A stretch of 32,725 bases of DNA from Gemmatimonadaceae bacterium (GTDB lineage Bacteria; Gemmatimonadota; Gemmatimonadetes; Gemmatimonadales; Gemmatimonadaceae), in the NCBI GenBank assembly GCA_947457545.1, contig CANGXD010000025.1, positions 1-32,725 of the forward strand, given 5' to 3'. The notes beneath the pieces were generated by a model. That model was not told the DNA's origin, ran no database searches, and saw nothing but the letters and a program-made list of their open reading frames with translations. Made by a program: the position numbers and the translations under genes. Positions 1-8,066 of the stretch are shown piece after piece. Every line of letters begins with the position of its first letter. Positions within the stretch are counted from its first letter, which is position 1.

Positions 1-1910
1 GTCACCCCCCGATACGCCTGTTCCGGGTCGTTCGGCTTGTCGGGCCGTGTCATGGTGATGCGGCCGGCTCGCAGCAGCGGGCGCAGGTAGTTCTGCCGCA
101 CCGTTTCCACGTTGCGGCTGAGCAGTTGGGCAAGTTCCTCGGCGCGGTAGTCCCGGTGCTGGCACAGCGCCTCCACGACCTCCCGCACGGCGTCCGGTGG
201 GTGGCGCTGCCCCACTTTACCGACTTCAGCAGCGAGCTCTCCGGGTAGCTCGTTCAGCAAGGCGCGACGAGCTGCCTCGACGACGAGGGCCAAGTTACTG
301 GCTACGGCCCCCGGGTTGCTAGATAAGCCAGCAGGGTTACTAGATACGCCAGCGGGGTTACTAGACAAGCGCTCAGGGTTACTGGACAGCGCCCCATCGG
401 TACCATCCTGGCCGTCGGTTTGGCCCAACAGCTCTGACGTAGGCTGGTACCAGGTGGCTGAGCCGCGGCCGTGCTGCTGCAGCAGGCCGGCGTCACGCAG
501 CTTTTTCAGCCCTTGGCTGGCCGACAGCGTGTCCACCTTGTTGATCTCTCGCCAGGTGGCGTTGTCGATCGCCCCGACTTCGCGAGTAACCACCAACGCA
601 CGCGCTTCGCCCTCCGACAGCTGCAGCCCCTTAAACCGGCCCAGCCAGACCAGGTCGTCGGGCCCGAGAAAATGATGGAAGAACAGCCGCACCACGAACT
701 GTTCCTGTGCCCTGTCGGATTCGAACAGCGGCGGCGCCAATCCCACCTGCTCGCAGATCTCGCGCATGACCCGTACACCGCTGCCCTTCGTCTCGGCGAA
801 GCGCGTGTCGTACAGCGCGGCCGCCAGTTTGGGATTGCGGGGCATCGACCCCGGCTCACCCAGGTGCTCCGGCGATTTGAGAGAAAAGCCGGGGTTGCGG
901 ATTTCCAGCCTGTTGCTGTATCGGATGATCTGCACCGGCGCGTGGGTGCGGTAGCTACGATGCATCAGGGCGTTCACCACCGCCTCTCGAATGACACGTT
1001 GCGGAACCACTGGACTGTCCTTGCGTTGCAGATCGCCTTCAGCGAGGCCAAAGGCTTTCGGCAAGTCGTCCAAAATGGCGGCCTGTACTCGGCGAATGAG
1101 CCGAAACAGCGAGTCGCGCATTTCAATGCTGTCGAAACGACGCTCAGGGTCGGGCACCCACTCGCGGCCCGGAACGCGAATGTAGTCTACACGGGTCATA
1201 GGGTAGCTGCGCCGCAACGCGATGGACGTTCCGAAGAGCATCATACCCGCAACCGTGGGCTGTTGCTGATTGCGTTCGTTCAGGCGTACAGCGCCAAGCG
1301 CCTGAAGCAATTCCTGATCGCTCCAGCGCAGCTCTTCCGCGTCGGGGTTGGCGTCACGGCGGGACTGCCGGTAATCGGCGATGGCCTCGGGCGACAAATC
1401 ATCAATGGTGGCATCAGCGACCACCCCTGAGTCGAAGCTTTCCGCCTGCCGATCCTGATAGAGCGCGAGCAGGTCGTCGTCGGTTCCGCGCTGATCGGTA
1501 CTGCCGATACGACGAAAGGCGCCGCGAGGTAGTCCCTGCGCCTTGAAGTACACGGGCTTGTCCTGCACGGCAGCTTCGGGCACGAACACCACAATCACCG
1601 GCTTCCCATTGATGACGTCGGTGCTGATCTCGAGTCTGAGCGGGCGATTGAACACGCTTGCCGCTTGAGTCGCGAGATCGGCGCTCACCTTGTCCGGCTG
1701 ATCGAGCCCCTGCACTTCGTACGAGGGAAACAGCGCCAGCTCTTCCCGCGCCACGCCGAGGAGCAGCCAGCCACCACCAAGCCCCGGTTCGTTGGCAAAC
1801 GCGCACACCGTTTCCATAAGCGACTTGCCGACCTCGCTCGCCGCTTTCGCCTCGATGCGCTCACTCTCGTCGAGCAGATTGAGCCGTTCCAACAGTTCCT
1901 GCGCAGTCAC
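1..1910 (-). CDS. AlbA_2 (Schlafen-type) putative ATP-binding regulator in a type I R-M operon, partial
   Basis: An uninterrupted minus-strand frame runs from GTG at 1910-1908 to the left window edge, giving 636 codons with the C-terminus missing. The start overlaps the hsdM stop in a GTGA quartet, so the two genes are probably translationally coupled. The N-terminus (about residues 15-60) has the AlbA_2 pattern: ESERIEAKAAS, then TVCAFAN and a glycine-rich WLLLGV strand. Around residues 300-340 there is a GHKL-like segment (VIREAVVNALMHRSY, then LEIRNPG), typical of the HATPase_c_4 region found with AlbA_2. A winged-helix-like stretch follows, then a low-complexity SSNP heptad linker (about 505-540) and a second DNA-binding-looking region at the end (EELAQLLSRNVETVRQNYL). 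Such proteins often sit inside type I restriction loci, where their role is unsettled. The family call is firm; the function is not. Confidence 0.85.
   Translation of the reverse strand, partial: MTAQELLERLNLLDESERIEAKAASEVGKSLMETVCAFANEPGLGGGWLLLGVAREELALFPSYEVQGLDQPDKVSADLATQAASVFNRPLRLEISTDVINGKPVIVVFVPEAAVQDKPVYFKAQGLPRGAFRRIGSTDQRGTDDDLLALYQDRQAESFDSGVVADATIDDLSPEAIADYRQSRRDANPDAEELRWSDQELLQALGAVRLNERNQQQPTVAGMMLFGTSIALRRSYPMTRVDYIRVPGREWVPDPERRFDSIEMRDSLFRLIRRVQAAILDDLPKAFGLAEGDLQRKDSPVVPQRVIREAVVNALMHRSYRTHAPVQIIRYSNRLEIRNPGFSLKSPEHLGEPGSMPRNPKLAAALYDTRFAETKGSGVRVMREICEQVGLAPPLFESDRAQEQFVVRLFFHHFLGPDDLVWLGRFKGLQLSEGEARALVVTREVGAIDNATWREINKVDTLSASQGLKKLRDAGLLQQHGRGSATWYQPTSELLGQTDGQDGTDGALSSNPERLSSNPAGVSSNPAGLSSNPGAVASNLALVVEAARRALLNELPGELAAEVGKVGQRHPPDAVREVVEALCQHRDYRAEELAQLLSRNVETVRQNYLRPLLRAGRITMTRPDKPNDPEQAYRGV
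292..396 (-). repeat. 21-bp in-frame tandem repeat, about five units
   Basis: Consecutive units begin at 313, 334, 355 and 376 on the plus strand with the pattern GGGTTACTAGA plus ten bases. A diverged unit lies at 292-312. Read on the minus strand they encode the heptads LSSNPER, LSSNPAG, VSSNPAG, LSSNPGA and a degenerate VASN. The unit length is a multiple of three, so copy-number change would alter linker length without a frameshift. Three of the units contain CTAG. Confidence 0.9.
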
Positions 1911-4036
1911 TCGGTGACCTCTTGCAGCAACGCCAGAATCCTCTGCTCCACACCGGCCAGCTCCGCATCGATTTCGTGCAGTGGGCGCGGCGGAGTGTAC
2001 CGGAAGAACTCCCGATTGAAGTTGATCTCGTATCCTACCTTGCCGATGCCGCCATCCTGCTCATCAAGCGTCTCGCGATCGATCCACGCATCGGCCACAT
2101 AGGGGCGCACCTCGCGTAGCACGTAGCTCACGATGTCCTCTTTGAGGGGAATATTTTCTGCGTCCTTGAGGCCCGGGTCGGGTTCATACTCCACCTGCTT
2201 CCCCTTTCCGTTGGGCACGAGGCCGAGCAGCGCAGCGAGTTCGTCTTTGGTGACGTCGGCTGGCAGGGTTTGACCGGGGAACAGCGCTTCTCGATCCAGC
2301 GGCTCCGCCTTGTGATGTTTGGCAATCACGGGCGCTGCGTTGGGATCTACCATAGTGAAGCACTCACGGAAGATCTTCTTTTGCGCCGTGCCCTTCGCGC
2401 CCTTCGCCCACCCCTCAACATCATCCGGCAGCGCTTTGAATTCCTGCTGGATACGCTCCCAGACGGCATTCCAATCGAGCATAGGCTCGGAGCCCAGCTT
2501 GTCCTGAATGGCAAGCAGGGCGTCGTACAACTCCGGACAGGCATCGAGGAATCGCTCACGCGCATCGTCGGTCATCTCGAATCGCAAGCGCAGCGGCCGC
2601 AGCACCGTAATGCGGCGGTAGCCAAAGTCGGCGTTGTCGAAGACGCGACTGGTATCACCGCTCTCCATTGCCCCATGCTCGCGCGTGACGGACTCAAGCG
2701 CGGCGTTGTCGAGATACCGGCGCTTGTCGCCCAAACTGCGCTTCATGGGCGTGTGTCGTTCGCGCGCGTCGATGAGCTGAATCTTGCCTTTACGGTGAGC
2801 CGCCTTGCGGTTCGTCACGATCCAGAGAAAGGTCCCGATGCCGGTGTTGTAGAACATCTGCTCCGGCAGGGCCACAATGGCTTCGAGCTGGTCGTGCTCG
2901 ATGATCCAGCGACGAATGTCGCTCTCGCCGCTCCCGGCACCACCGGTAAACAGGGGTGAGCCGTTGAACACCACGGCTGCACGCGAGCCGGGCTTGTTGC
3001 GGTCACCCTTCTTGTAGTCCTGAAACTTGCTCATCATGTACAGCAGAAAGAGCAAGGCGCCGTCATTGATGCGCGGCAGCTTGCCGCCGTAGCCATGGAA
3101 GTTGGGCCACCGGTCGATGACCTTCTTCTCGGCCTTCCAGTCCACACCAAATGGCGGGTTGGCCAACAGGTAATCGAACCGGTGCTCCGGAAACGGATCG
3201 TCGGTGAGGGTATTCCCCAGAACGACCTGACCGTCTTTGTGCCCCTTGATCAGCAAGTCGGAGGCGGCCACGGCGTACGAACGCGGGTTGTAGTCCTGCC
3301 CGAAGACCTTCACCGTAGCCTTGTCATTGTGCGCACGAATCCAGTTCTGCGCTTCCGCGAGCATCCCACCCGTCCCGCAGGCTGGATCGCAGACCGTGAC
3401 GATGATGCCGTCTTGGGTGAGCACGCCCGTATCGGGTTCCAGCAGCAGGTTCACCATCAACTGAATCACTTCACGTGGCGTGAAGTGATCACCGGCGGTC
3501 TCGTTCGCCGCTTCGTTGAAACGGCGAATCAGATCTTCGAACACCAACCCCATGGTGATGTTATCGACCTTGGTGGGGTGCAGATCGATTTCCGCAAACT
3601 GGGCCACCACCTGATAGAGCCGGTTGGACTCTTCGAGCTTGTCGATTTCCTGACTGAACTCGAACCGATCGAAAATCTTGCGGATATTCTCAGAAAAGCC
3701 GGCGATGTAATCGGCCAAGTGGCGGCCGATGTTGTCGGGATCGCCCTTGAGCTTATGGAAGTCAAGCTGGCTGTGATTGTGGAAGCCGAGCGGGGTACCA
3801 TCCTCGTTCTTCGCCAGATTGTTCAGGATCGCATCGGTGTTCGCTATGCCCTTTGCGCTCAGCTCGGCATGCTTTTTCAGTACCGCTGCCTTGGTAGGCG
3901 CCAGTACCGCATCGAACCGTCGCAAGACCGTTAGCGGCAGCATTACACGCTCGTACTGCGGCGGGCGGTATGGCCCGCGCAGCAGGTCGGCCACCGACCA
4001 AATGAAGTTGGCGAGTTGCTGGAAACTGGCGCTCAC
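1907..4036 (-). CDS. hsdM: Type I restriction-modification system DNA methyltransferase subunit (HsdM)
   Basis: This 709-residue protein is the N6-adenine methylating subunit, which works with an HsdS specificity subunit. The N-terminal helical HsdM_N region (FIWSVADLLRGPYRPPQYERVMLPLTVL, split here as FIWSVADLLRG and PPQYERVMLPLTVL) precedes the N6_Mtase core. SAM-binding motif I is DPACGTGGML, starting at Asp217. Catalytic motif IV is NPPFG, starting at Asn293. It is longer than the classical ~530-residue enterobacterial HsdM; a C-terminal part with GYEINFNREFFRY and a terminal helix is usual in the ~700-800-residue branch of the family. The start is GTG at 4036-4034, with AGGA about 8 nt upstream. 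No hsdS or hsdR is inside the window; they would be expected to the left, downstream of the AlbA_2 gene. By eye the region looks less GC-rich than its surroundings, consistent with an acquired defence locus (not computed). Confidence 0.96.
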   Translation of the reverse strand: MSASFQQLANFIWSVADLLRGPYRPPQYERVMLPLTVLRRFDAVLAPTKAAVLKKHAELSAKGIANTDAILNNLAKNEDGTPLGFHNHSQLDFHKLKGDPDNIGRHLADYIAGFSENIRKIFDRFEFSQEIDKLEESNRLYQVVAQFAEIDLHPTKVDNITMGLVFEDLIRRFNEAANETAGDHFTPREVIQLMVNLLLEPDTGVLTQDGIIVTVCDPACGTGGMLAEAQNWIRAHNDKATVKVFGQDYNPRSYAVAASDLLIKGHKDGQVVLGNTLTDDPFPEHRFDYLLANPPFGVDWKAEKKVIDRWPNFHGYGGKLPRINDGALLFLLYMMSKFQDYKKGDRNKPGSRAAVVFNGSPLFTGGAGSGESDIRRWIIEHDQLEAIVALPEQMFYNTGIGTFLWIVTNRKAAHRKGKIQLIDARERHTPMKRSLGDKRRYLDNAALESVTREHGAMESGDTSRVFDNADFGYRRITVLRPLRLRFEMTDDARERFLDACPELYDALLAIQDKLGSEPMLDWNAVWERIQQEFKALPDDVEGWAKGAKGTAQKKIFRECFTMVDPNAAPVIAKHHKAEPLDREALFPGQTLPADVTKDELAALLGLVPNGKGKQVEYEPDPGLKDAENIPLKEDIVSYVLREVRPYVADAWIDRETLDEQDGGIGKVGYEINFNREFFRYTPPRPLHEIDAELAGVEQRILALLQEVTE

Positions 4037-4161
4037 AAGGGAATCCTACTATTCGGGAAATGCGGATGAGTGGTGCTCTGTTGCGCCTCAATAAACTACG
4101 ATGAACGGGGGATGTCGACTACTCGTCGTGGCGCGACAGCAATTAGTCAGTTTCTCAAACC

Positions 4162-5565
4162 TTACAGCTGTCCCGTACTCCCCCACTGCGCGAGCTTCGC
4201 GCGATACGACACATCATCGTAGCGTGACAACGCAAACGCCGACTCGTACGACGGACGCGACGCGCCGGTGATCTGCTGCGCCAACAACTCCGCGGCGGCG
4301 GGCGCCGCCATCAGGCCAAAGCCGGAAAAGGCTGCGCACACATACGCCCCATCGACGCCGGCCGGCCCAATCAACGGCCGGTTCTCTTCCGTCTTGGTAT
4401 AGTAGCCGCCGTCGACGTACGCGTGCGGCAGCCGCTCGAGATACGTCGCCAATCCCGGTACCAATCGCGTCATGCCACGCAGCACCACCTCGGGATAGAA
4501 CGGATCCTCCGGCAATGGAAACGTGGGCGCGTCAAAGCGGTGGGCGCTGTGATAATCCCACAACATCAACACCGTCTTCGCGCTGCCGTATCCCTCGGGA
4601 CGCAGATGAATGCCCGCTGGCAATGGTTCCGTGAGCCAGCGCGTGTCCGCATCGGCGGCCAACTCATGCCGCTCATCATCGCTCCACGCGAGCGACTGCG
4701 CATCGTCGAGAATGACCAGCCCCGTGTCGCGATGTACCGCGCCGCGCAAATCCTCGATGGCAATCTTGTAGTGCGCCTCGCTGAACAGCGGCAGCGTCGC
4801 GCCCATCATCTGTCCCACCTCGGCCGCATACGGTCCCGCCGCATTGACGAACACGGGCGTATCGATGCGCAGTTCGCGGCCGTCTGCGGTCGCCACCTGC
4901 ACGCCCTGCACGCGCGAACCTTCGTGGTGCACCGCGCGGACGTGACCACTCACGAAACTCGTCCCCGCGCCCTTGGCCTCTTCGAGCAGCATCATGCCGA
5001 GCTGCTGTCCGCTGAACCAGCCGCAGCGACGCGCATGCAGTACGGCGCAGATATCCGGTGACAGCCACGGGAAATGCTCGCGAATGGCCTCGCGATCGAG
5101 GAAGAGATCGGCGCCCTCCGGATGATCGCGCCAGCCACTGTGCGCCGACGGCACATACGTGGCCGCGTCGGCGCGCGACCTGTACGTGCGCACCGGTCCA
5201 GCGCCCTGCGCCGTAGCCAGCGCGACATCCTCCACGAACTGTGCGGCGCGTTCGGCGCGCGTCGTGGTGTACAGATAGCCGCGCCGGTTGAGCAACATGC
5301 GGTTGTCAGTCGCATCGGCCCACTGCTCGAGTAAGTCGATACTGCGATTGATGAGCCGCACCATGGCATCGTCGGGACCGGGCCACCAGTTGCGGTACGC
5401 TTCCGTGCTCTTGTCACTCGTGAGCGACAGCGGCGACTGCGCATCGACAAGCACCACGTGGCGTACCGCATGCGACACCGACAGCGCGTGCGCCACCGCA
5501 ATTCCGGCTATGCCGGCACCGCAGATCACCACATCAGCGCGCATCGCCGATGTGTGGTGACTCAT
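4162..5565 (-). CDS. FAD-dependent oxidoreductase of the DAO (glycine/D-amino-acid oxidase) family
   Basis: A 467-residue protein. The N-terminus has the dinucleotide-binding strand-turn-helix DVVICGAGIAGIAVAHALS (GxGxxG). A C-terminal DAO-type FAD contact region reads RPLIGPAGVDGAYVCAAFSG, followed by a hydrophobic alanine-rich helix. The middle matches the sarcosine oxidase beta/DAO layout (VFVNAAGPYAAEVG). The family oxidises the C-N bond of amino acids or N-methyl amines; the substrate here cannot be read from sequence. The frame stays open 44 codons further upstream, but the ATG at 5565-5563 is preferred: it has GGAG just upstream, places the FAD motif near the N-terminus, and overlaps the upstream stop as ATGA. 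It is probably co-translated with the HhH-like gene. There is no signal peptide, so it is likely cytoplasmic. Confidence 0.9.
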   Translation of the reverse strand: MSHHTSAMRADVVICGAGIAGIAVAHALSVSHAVRHVVLVDAQSPLSLTSDKSTEAYRNWWPGPDDAMVRLINRSIDLLEQWADATDNRMLLNRRGYLYTTTRAERAAQFVEDVALATAQGAGPVRTYRSRADAATYVPSAHSGWRDHPEGADLFLDREAIREHFPWLSPDICAVLHARRCGWFSGQQLGMMLLEEAKGAGTSFVSGHVRAVHHEGSRVQGVQVATADGRELRIDTPVFVNAAGPYAAEVGQMMGATLPLFSEAHYKIAIEDLRGAVHRDTGLVILDDAQSLAWSDDERHELAADADTRWLTEPLPAGIHLRPEGYGSAKTVLMLWDYHSAHRFDAPTFPLPEDPFYPEVVLRGMTRLVPGLATYLERLPHAYVDGGYYTKTEENRPLIGPAGVDGAYVCAAFSGFGLMAAPAAAELLAQQITGASRPSYESAFALSRYDDVSYRAKLAQWGSTGQL

Positions 5566-6176
5566 ACACGAGCTCCGGCATTCACACCATGTGCCCAGAG
5601 GGCGCGCTCCACCATGGTGGCATCCCACTCCGCGCCGAGCGTTGTCGCGCGTTGAATGAGTGCAATGGCGTACTTGCGATAGTACACGGCGGTCCACGCG
5701 ATCTTGCCCATCCCCTCTTCGTGCGGCGCCACCTGTCCCGTTACGATCTCATCGAAGAACGGAAAGCGCGCCGGCATCATGACGGCCAGCACCGCCGACG
5801 CCGTGGCCGGCCCCACCCCGCCCAACTCGACAACGGCGGCGAGCGCACGCGGTGGCGTGTCGAGCAATGCCGCCGCGTTCGACGTGGCCGCCTCGACGGC
5901 CCCCAGCGCATTGTTCTTCACCAGCACGAGATTGGGGGCACGCCACACGCCGCGCAGCATCTTCCACTCCGTGATGCGCACCATCTCGTCGTGCGTGACG
6001 TGCATGGGCGCGCGCGACGCCACCAGCGCCGGCAGTTCGTGGCGATACCACTGGTCATGGTCGGGCAACTTGCGGTTGCCGAGCGCCGCGATGGCCGCAT
6101 CGTAGCCATCGAGTGCATCGTGCCACGCGCGAACGGTATTCGAGCGCCAAAGCGGAAGTGCAGCGAGGTCAGTCAT
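5562..6176 (-). CDS. Uncharacterised protein with an HhH-GPD-like motif
   Basis: A 204-residue soluble protein not assigned to a characterised family. The most informative stretch is near residues 117-145: ELGGVGPATASAVLAVM followed by FPFFDE. This resembles the helix-hairpin-helix of MutY/Nth-type glycosylases (LPGVGxxTA), with an Asp about 20 residues later where those enzymes keep their catalytic Asp. No lysine is seen at the bifunctional-glycosylase position, and there are no Fe-S cysteines at the C-terminus. Upstream lies a conserved-looking ITEWKMLRGVWRAPNL block. It starts with ATG at 6176 and its stop overlaps the FAD oxidoreductase start (ATGA), so the two are coupled. It may be a DNA-binding or base-excision protein, or the HhH may only bind DNA non-specifically. 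The function is unproven. Confidence 0.8.
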   Translation of the reverse strand: MTDLAALPLWRSNTVRAWHDALDGYDAAIAALGNRKLPDHDQWYRHELPALVASRAPMHVTHDEMVRITEWKMLRGVWRAPNLVLVKNNALGAVEAATSNAAALLDTPPRALAAVVELGGVGPATASAVLAVMMPARFPFFDEIVTGQVAPHEEGMGKIAWTAVYYRKYAIALIQRATTLGAEWDATMVERALWAHGVNAGARV

Positions 6177-6240
6177 GACGTGAAGCTACTGGGATACACG
6201 GCGGAGTGGGAATCCGCGTCGCCTCCCCTCCGCCCCTGCC

Positions 6241-6318
6241 GTCTGAGTGGCTGCCGTCTGCCGTCTCGGCGCGGACTGGCAGCATCGCGCCGAGACGGCA
6301 GACGGCAGCCACACAGAC
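6241..6318. repeat. 33-bp near-perfect inverted repeat (intergenic hairpin element)
   Basis: The left arm 6241-6273 and right arm 6286-6318 are reverse complements with a single mismatch, around a 12-nt loop (6274-6285). Within each arm the core CTGCCGT is repeated. The element lies in the 169-bp gap between two minus-strand genes. There is no T-run after the stem on the minus strand, so it does not look like an ordinary intrinsic terminator. Part of it recurs near 18715-18752, showing that it belongs to a dispersed family. Confidence 0.93.
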
Positions 6319-6345
6319 AGCAGGGACGCAGGAACGCCACCCTGA

Positions 6346-6870
6346 CTACTTGGGCAACTTCAGCACGTCCACCCGCGCCACCTTCCACGCCTCACCATTG
6401 CGCGCCAGCGTCACCCGCCAGGCGGTCCGGCATATCTCGCCGCACGCACGCCCGACGATGACCACGGCCGAGTCGTCGGCGATCTTCGGCGTGGCGACTT
6501 CCACGATACCTGCGTTGCCCGGGTGGGCTTCGAACCACGCATCCCACCCCTTGGGGTTCGCGCGGAAGAAGCGCTCCATGTCGCCCAGCGTGATGCGCTC
6601 CACGCGAAACGGCAGTCCTAGCCCCGTGCTGTCCACAATTTGCAGCGCCAGCGTGTCGTGATGGTCCCACGGTCCACCAAACGCCGACAACGTGGGCGAC
6701 TGCTGACGCGGGTCCTGCCACACACTGATCACCTGCGCGCGCTCGCGCGTAGCGAACAGCTCCACCAACGTGGCGCGCAGCACCGCGCGTTCGGCACGGT
6801 AGTTCTTGCCGGGGCCACACGCCGCCAACAGCGTGACCGCCAGAAACAACAACGGACGGCAGTGCTTCAC
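6346..6870 (-). CDS. Hypothetical lipoprotein
   Basis: A 174-residue protein from a GTG start at 6870-6868, which overlaps the stop of the upstream DUF3179 gene as GTGA. The same frame stays open further upstream, but that would overlap the neighbour by about 60 bp without reason. The N-terminus is a lipoprotein signal: a short basic start, the hydrophobic run PLLFLAVTLLAAC, and a lipobox LAAC with Cys at about residue 18. The mature part carries two Cys (GRACGEICRTAW) that could form a disulfide, and it ends in a strand pattern (WKVARVDVLKL) of the kind seen in small NTF2-like or secreted beta domains. I do not recognise the family. It is the last gene of a four-gene operon and is probably anchored to a membrane facing the periplasm. 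Confidence 0.8.
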   Translation of the reverse strand: MKHCRPLLFLAVTLLAACGPGKNYRAERAVLRATLVELFATRERAQVISVWQDPRQQSPTLSAFGGPWDHHDTLALQIVDSTGLGLPFRVERITLGDMERFFRANPKGWDAWFEAHPGNAGIVEVATPKIADDSAVVIVGRACGEICRTAWRVTLARNGEAWKVARVDVLKLPK

Positions 6871-8066
6871 TTGGCGGCTCGCTGTTGACGCGGAAACTGA
6901 TCGGTGGTTGGCTGAAACGTTTGCCAACTGTGCCAGAACTCCTGACTGGCAATGACCGGCATCAAGACACTATCTGTGCCTTTGCCGTTGAACGCGTACC
7001 GCTTCGCTGTTGCGCCTTCGCCGGCCACGAGCGAGTCACCATCGATGGTGAACATGATCGATGCATCGGGACGCTCAAAGGCAAAGAAGCTCACGCTGTC
7101 GCTCGCCAGTGCAATGACGATCGGCGTTTTGCCCACCACATCGTTGATCACGCGCTCGCGCTCCAGGTGATTCCAGTCGTAGGCGCGACTCACGCCACCG
7201 AGCGACACACCAACTACCCACGACTTCTCGCGCCACGACGCGGTGTCGGTACCCGTCAACTTCTTGCGGCTGGTACCACGTTCGAAGGCGTAGTCCTTGG
7301 TGTATTCCGCGGTGAACGCGCTGTCACCCTGAAACACCAACGAGTTCGGATACAGCGCGAGCCACTGCTTGAGCGACACCTGACGGCTCGGGACTTCCGC
7401 CATGATCGCCCCCATGAGCGGCCCCGCGACGGCTTGGCCGTTCGCCTGTCGCCACCAGCTGCCCGTACGCACGTCCTCCAGCATGGCGTTGAAGTGGTCC
7501 ATGCCCACGAGTCGGAACTGCATCACCTCGCCCTTCACGACCGGGCGAAACACCCGTCCGGTTCGACACACCGTGCAGTAACTCACCAGCACTTCCGTGT
7601 TGGCGATGGTATCGCGGAGCTGATGATGGTAGCCGATGAACTGCAGCGGATAGGCGCGCGCTTCACCGTTCTGCTCCACGCCCACCACCAGGCGGTCCAA
7701 CGCGACCGTATTCCGGCTCGCCGGCTCCATACGCACCGTCGTGGGCGGCAGAAACATCGCGTCGGCCGCCATGCGGAAGTTGAAGGCATACGACACGCCG
7801 CTCACGAGCAGCAGCGTGAGCGCCGCAGCAATCCGGGTGCGGGTGCCGGCCCGCAGCACCGGCCACACGCCCACCAGCATCAGCACCGCCGCGGCCGCGC
7901 GAATGCTCCAGCGCGCACTGTACAGCGCATACGCGAGGTCGAGGCTGCGCGTGCGTTGACTCCCCGGCAACGGCATGATGAAATACACGTTGGCCACTTC
8001 GAAGAGCGCGAGTAACGCTGCGCCCAAAAAGAACAGGAGCCGTGCAAATCCCACACGGTTCAGCAT
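6867..8066 (-). CDS. DUF3179 domain-containing membrane protein
   Basis: A 399-residue protein. Three hydrophobic helices occupy about residues 7-30, 52-72 and 77-95. A long exported domain follows, with the DUF3179 hallmarks: VSYCTVCRTGRVF (usually SYCPLCGT) at about residue 160, then FNAMLEDVRTGSWWRQ with a later GPLMGA. The biochemical role of DUF3179 is unknown to me. The two Cys in SYCTVC may be a redox or metal pair, which is inference. The start ATG at 8066-8064 lies inside the end of the HAD gene (7-bp overlap), and its own stop overlaps the lipoprotein start, so it sits in the middle of a coupled operon. Confidence 0.88.
   Translation of the reverse strand: MLNRVGFARLLFFLGAALLALFEVANVYFIMPLPGSQRTRSLDLAYALYSARWSIRAAAAVLMLVGVWPVLRAGTRTRIAAALTLLLVSGVSYAFNFRMAADAMFLPPTTVRMEPASRNTVALDRLVVGVEQNGEARAYPLQFIGYHHQLRDTIANTEVLVSYCTVCRTGRVFRPVVKGEVMQFRLVGMDHFNAMLEDVRTGSWWRQANGQAVAGPLMGAIMAEVPSRQVSLKQWLALYPNSLVFQGDSAFTAEYTKDYAFERGTSRKKLTGTDTASWREKSWVVGVSLGGVSRAYDWNHLERERVINDVVGKTPIVIALASDSVSFFAFERPDASIMFTIDGDSLVAGEGATAKRYAFNGKGTDSVLMPVIASQEFWHSWQTFQPTTDQFPRQQRAAK

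Noticed and set aside
292-396. CRISPR array
   Set aside because: The units are contiguous 21-bp coding repeats without spacers and keep the reading frame of the AlbA_2 protein.
471-1430. 319-codon plus-strand open frame
   Set aside because: It lies antisense to the clearly homologous AlbA_2 frame, shows no recognisable domain, and is a typical high-GC shadow.
4037-4161. Attachment site or island boundary next to hsdM
   Set aside because: No tRNA, integrase or direct repeat is visible in the 125-bp gap, and no convincing promoter could be chosen.
6885-8015. 376-codon plus-strand open frame
   Set aside because: It is antisense to the DUF3179 gene; rich in His and Arg as expected of a shadow frame.
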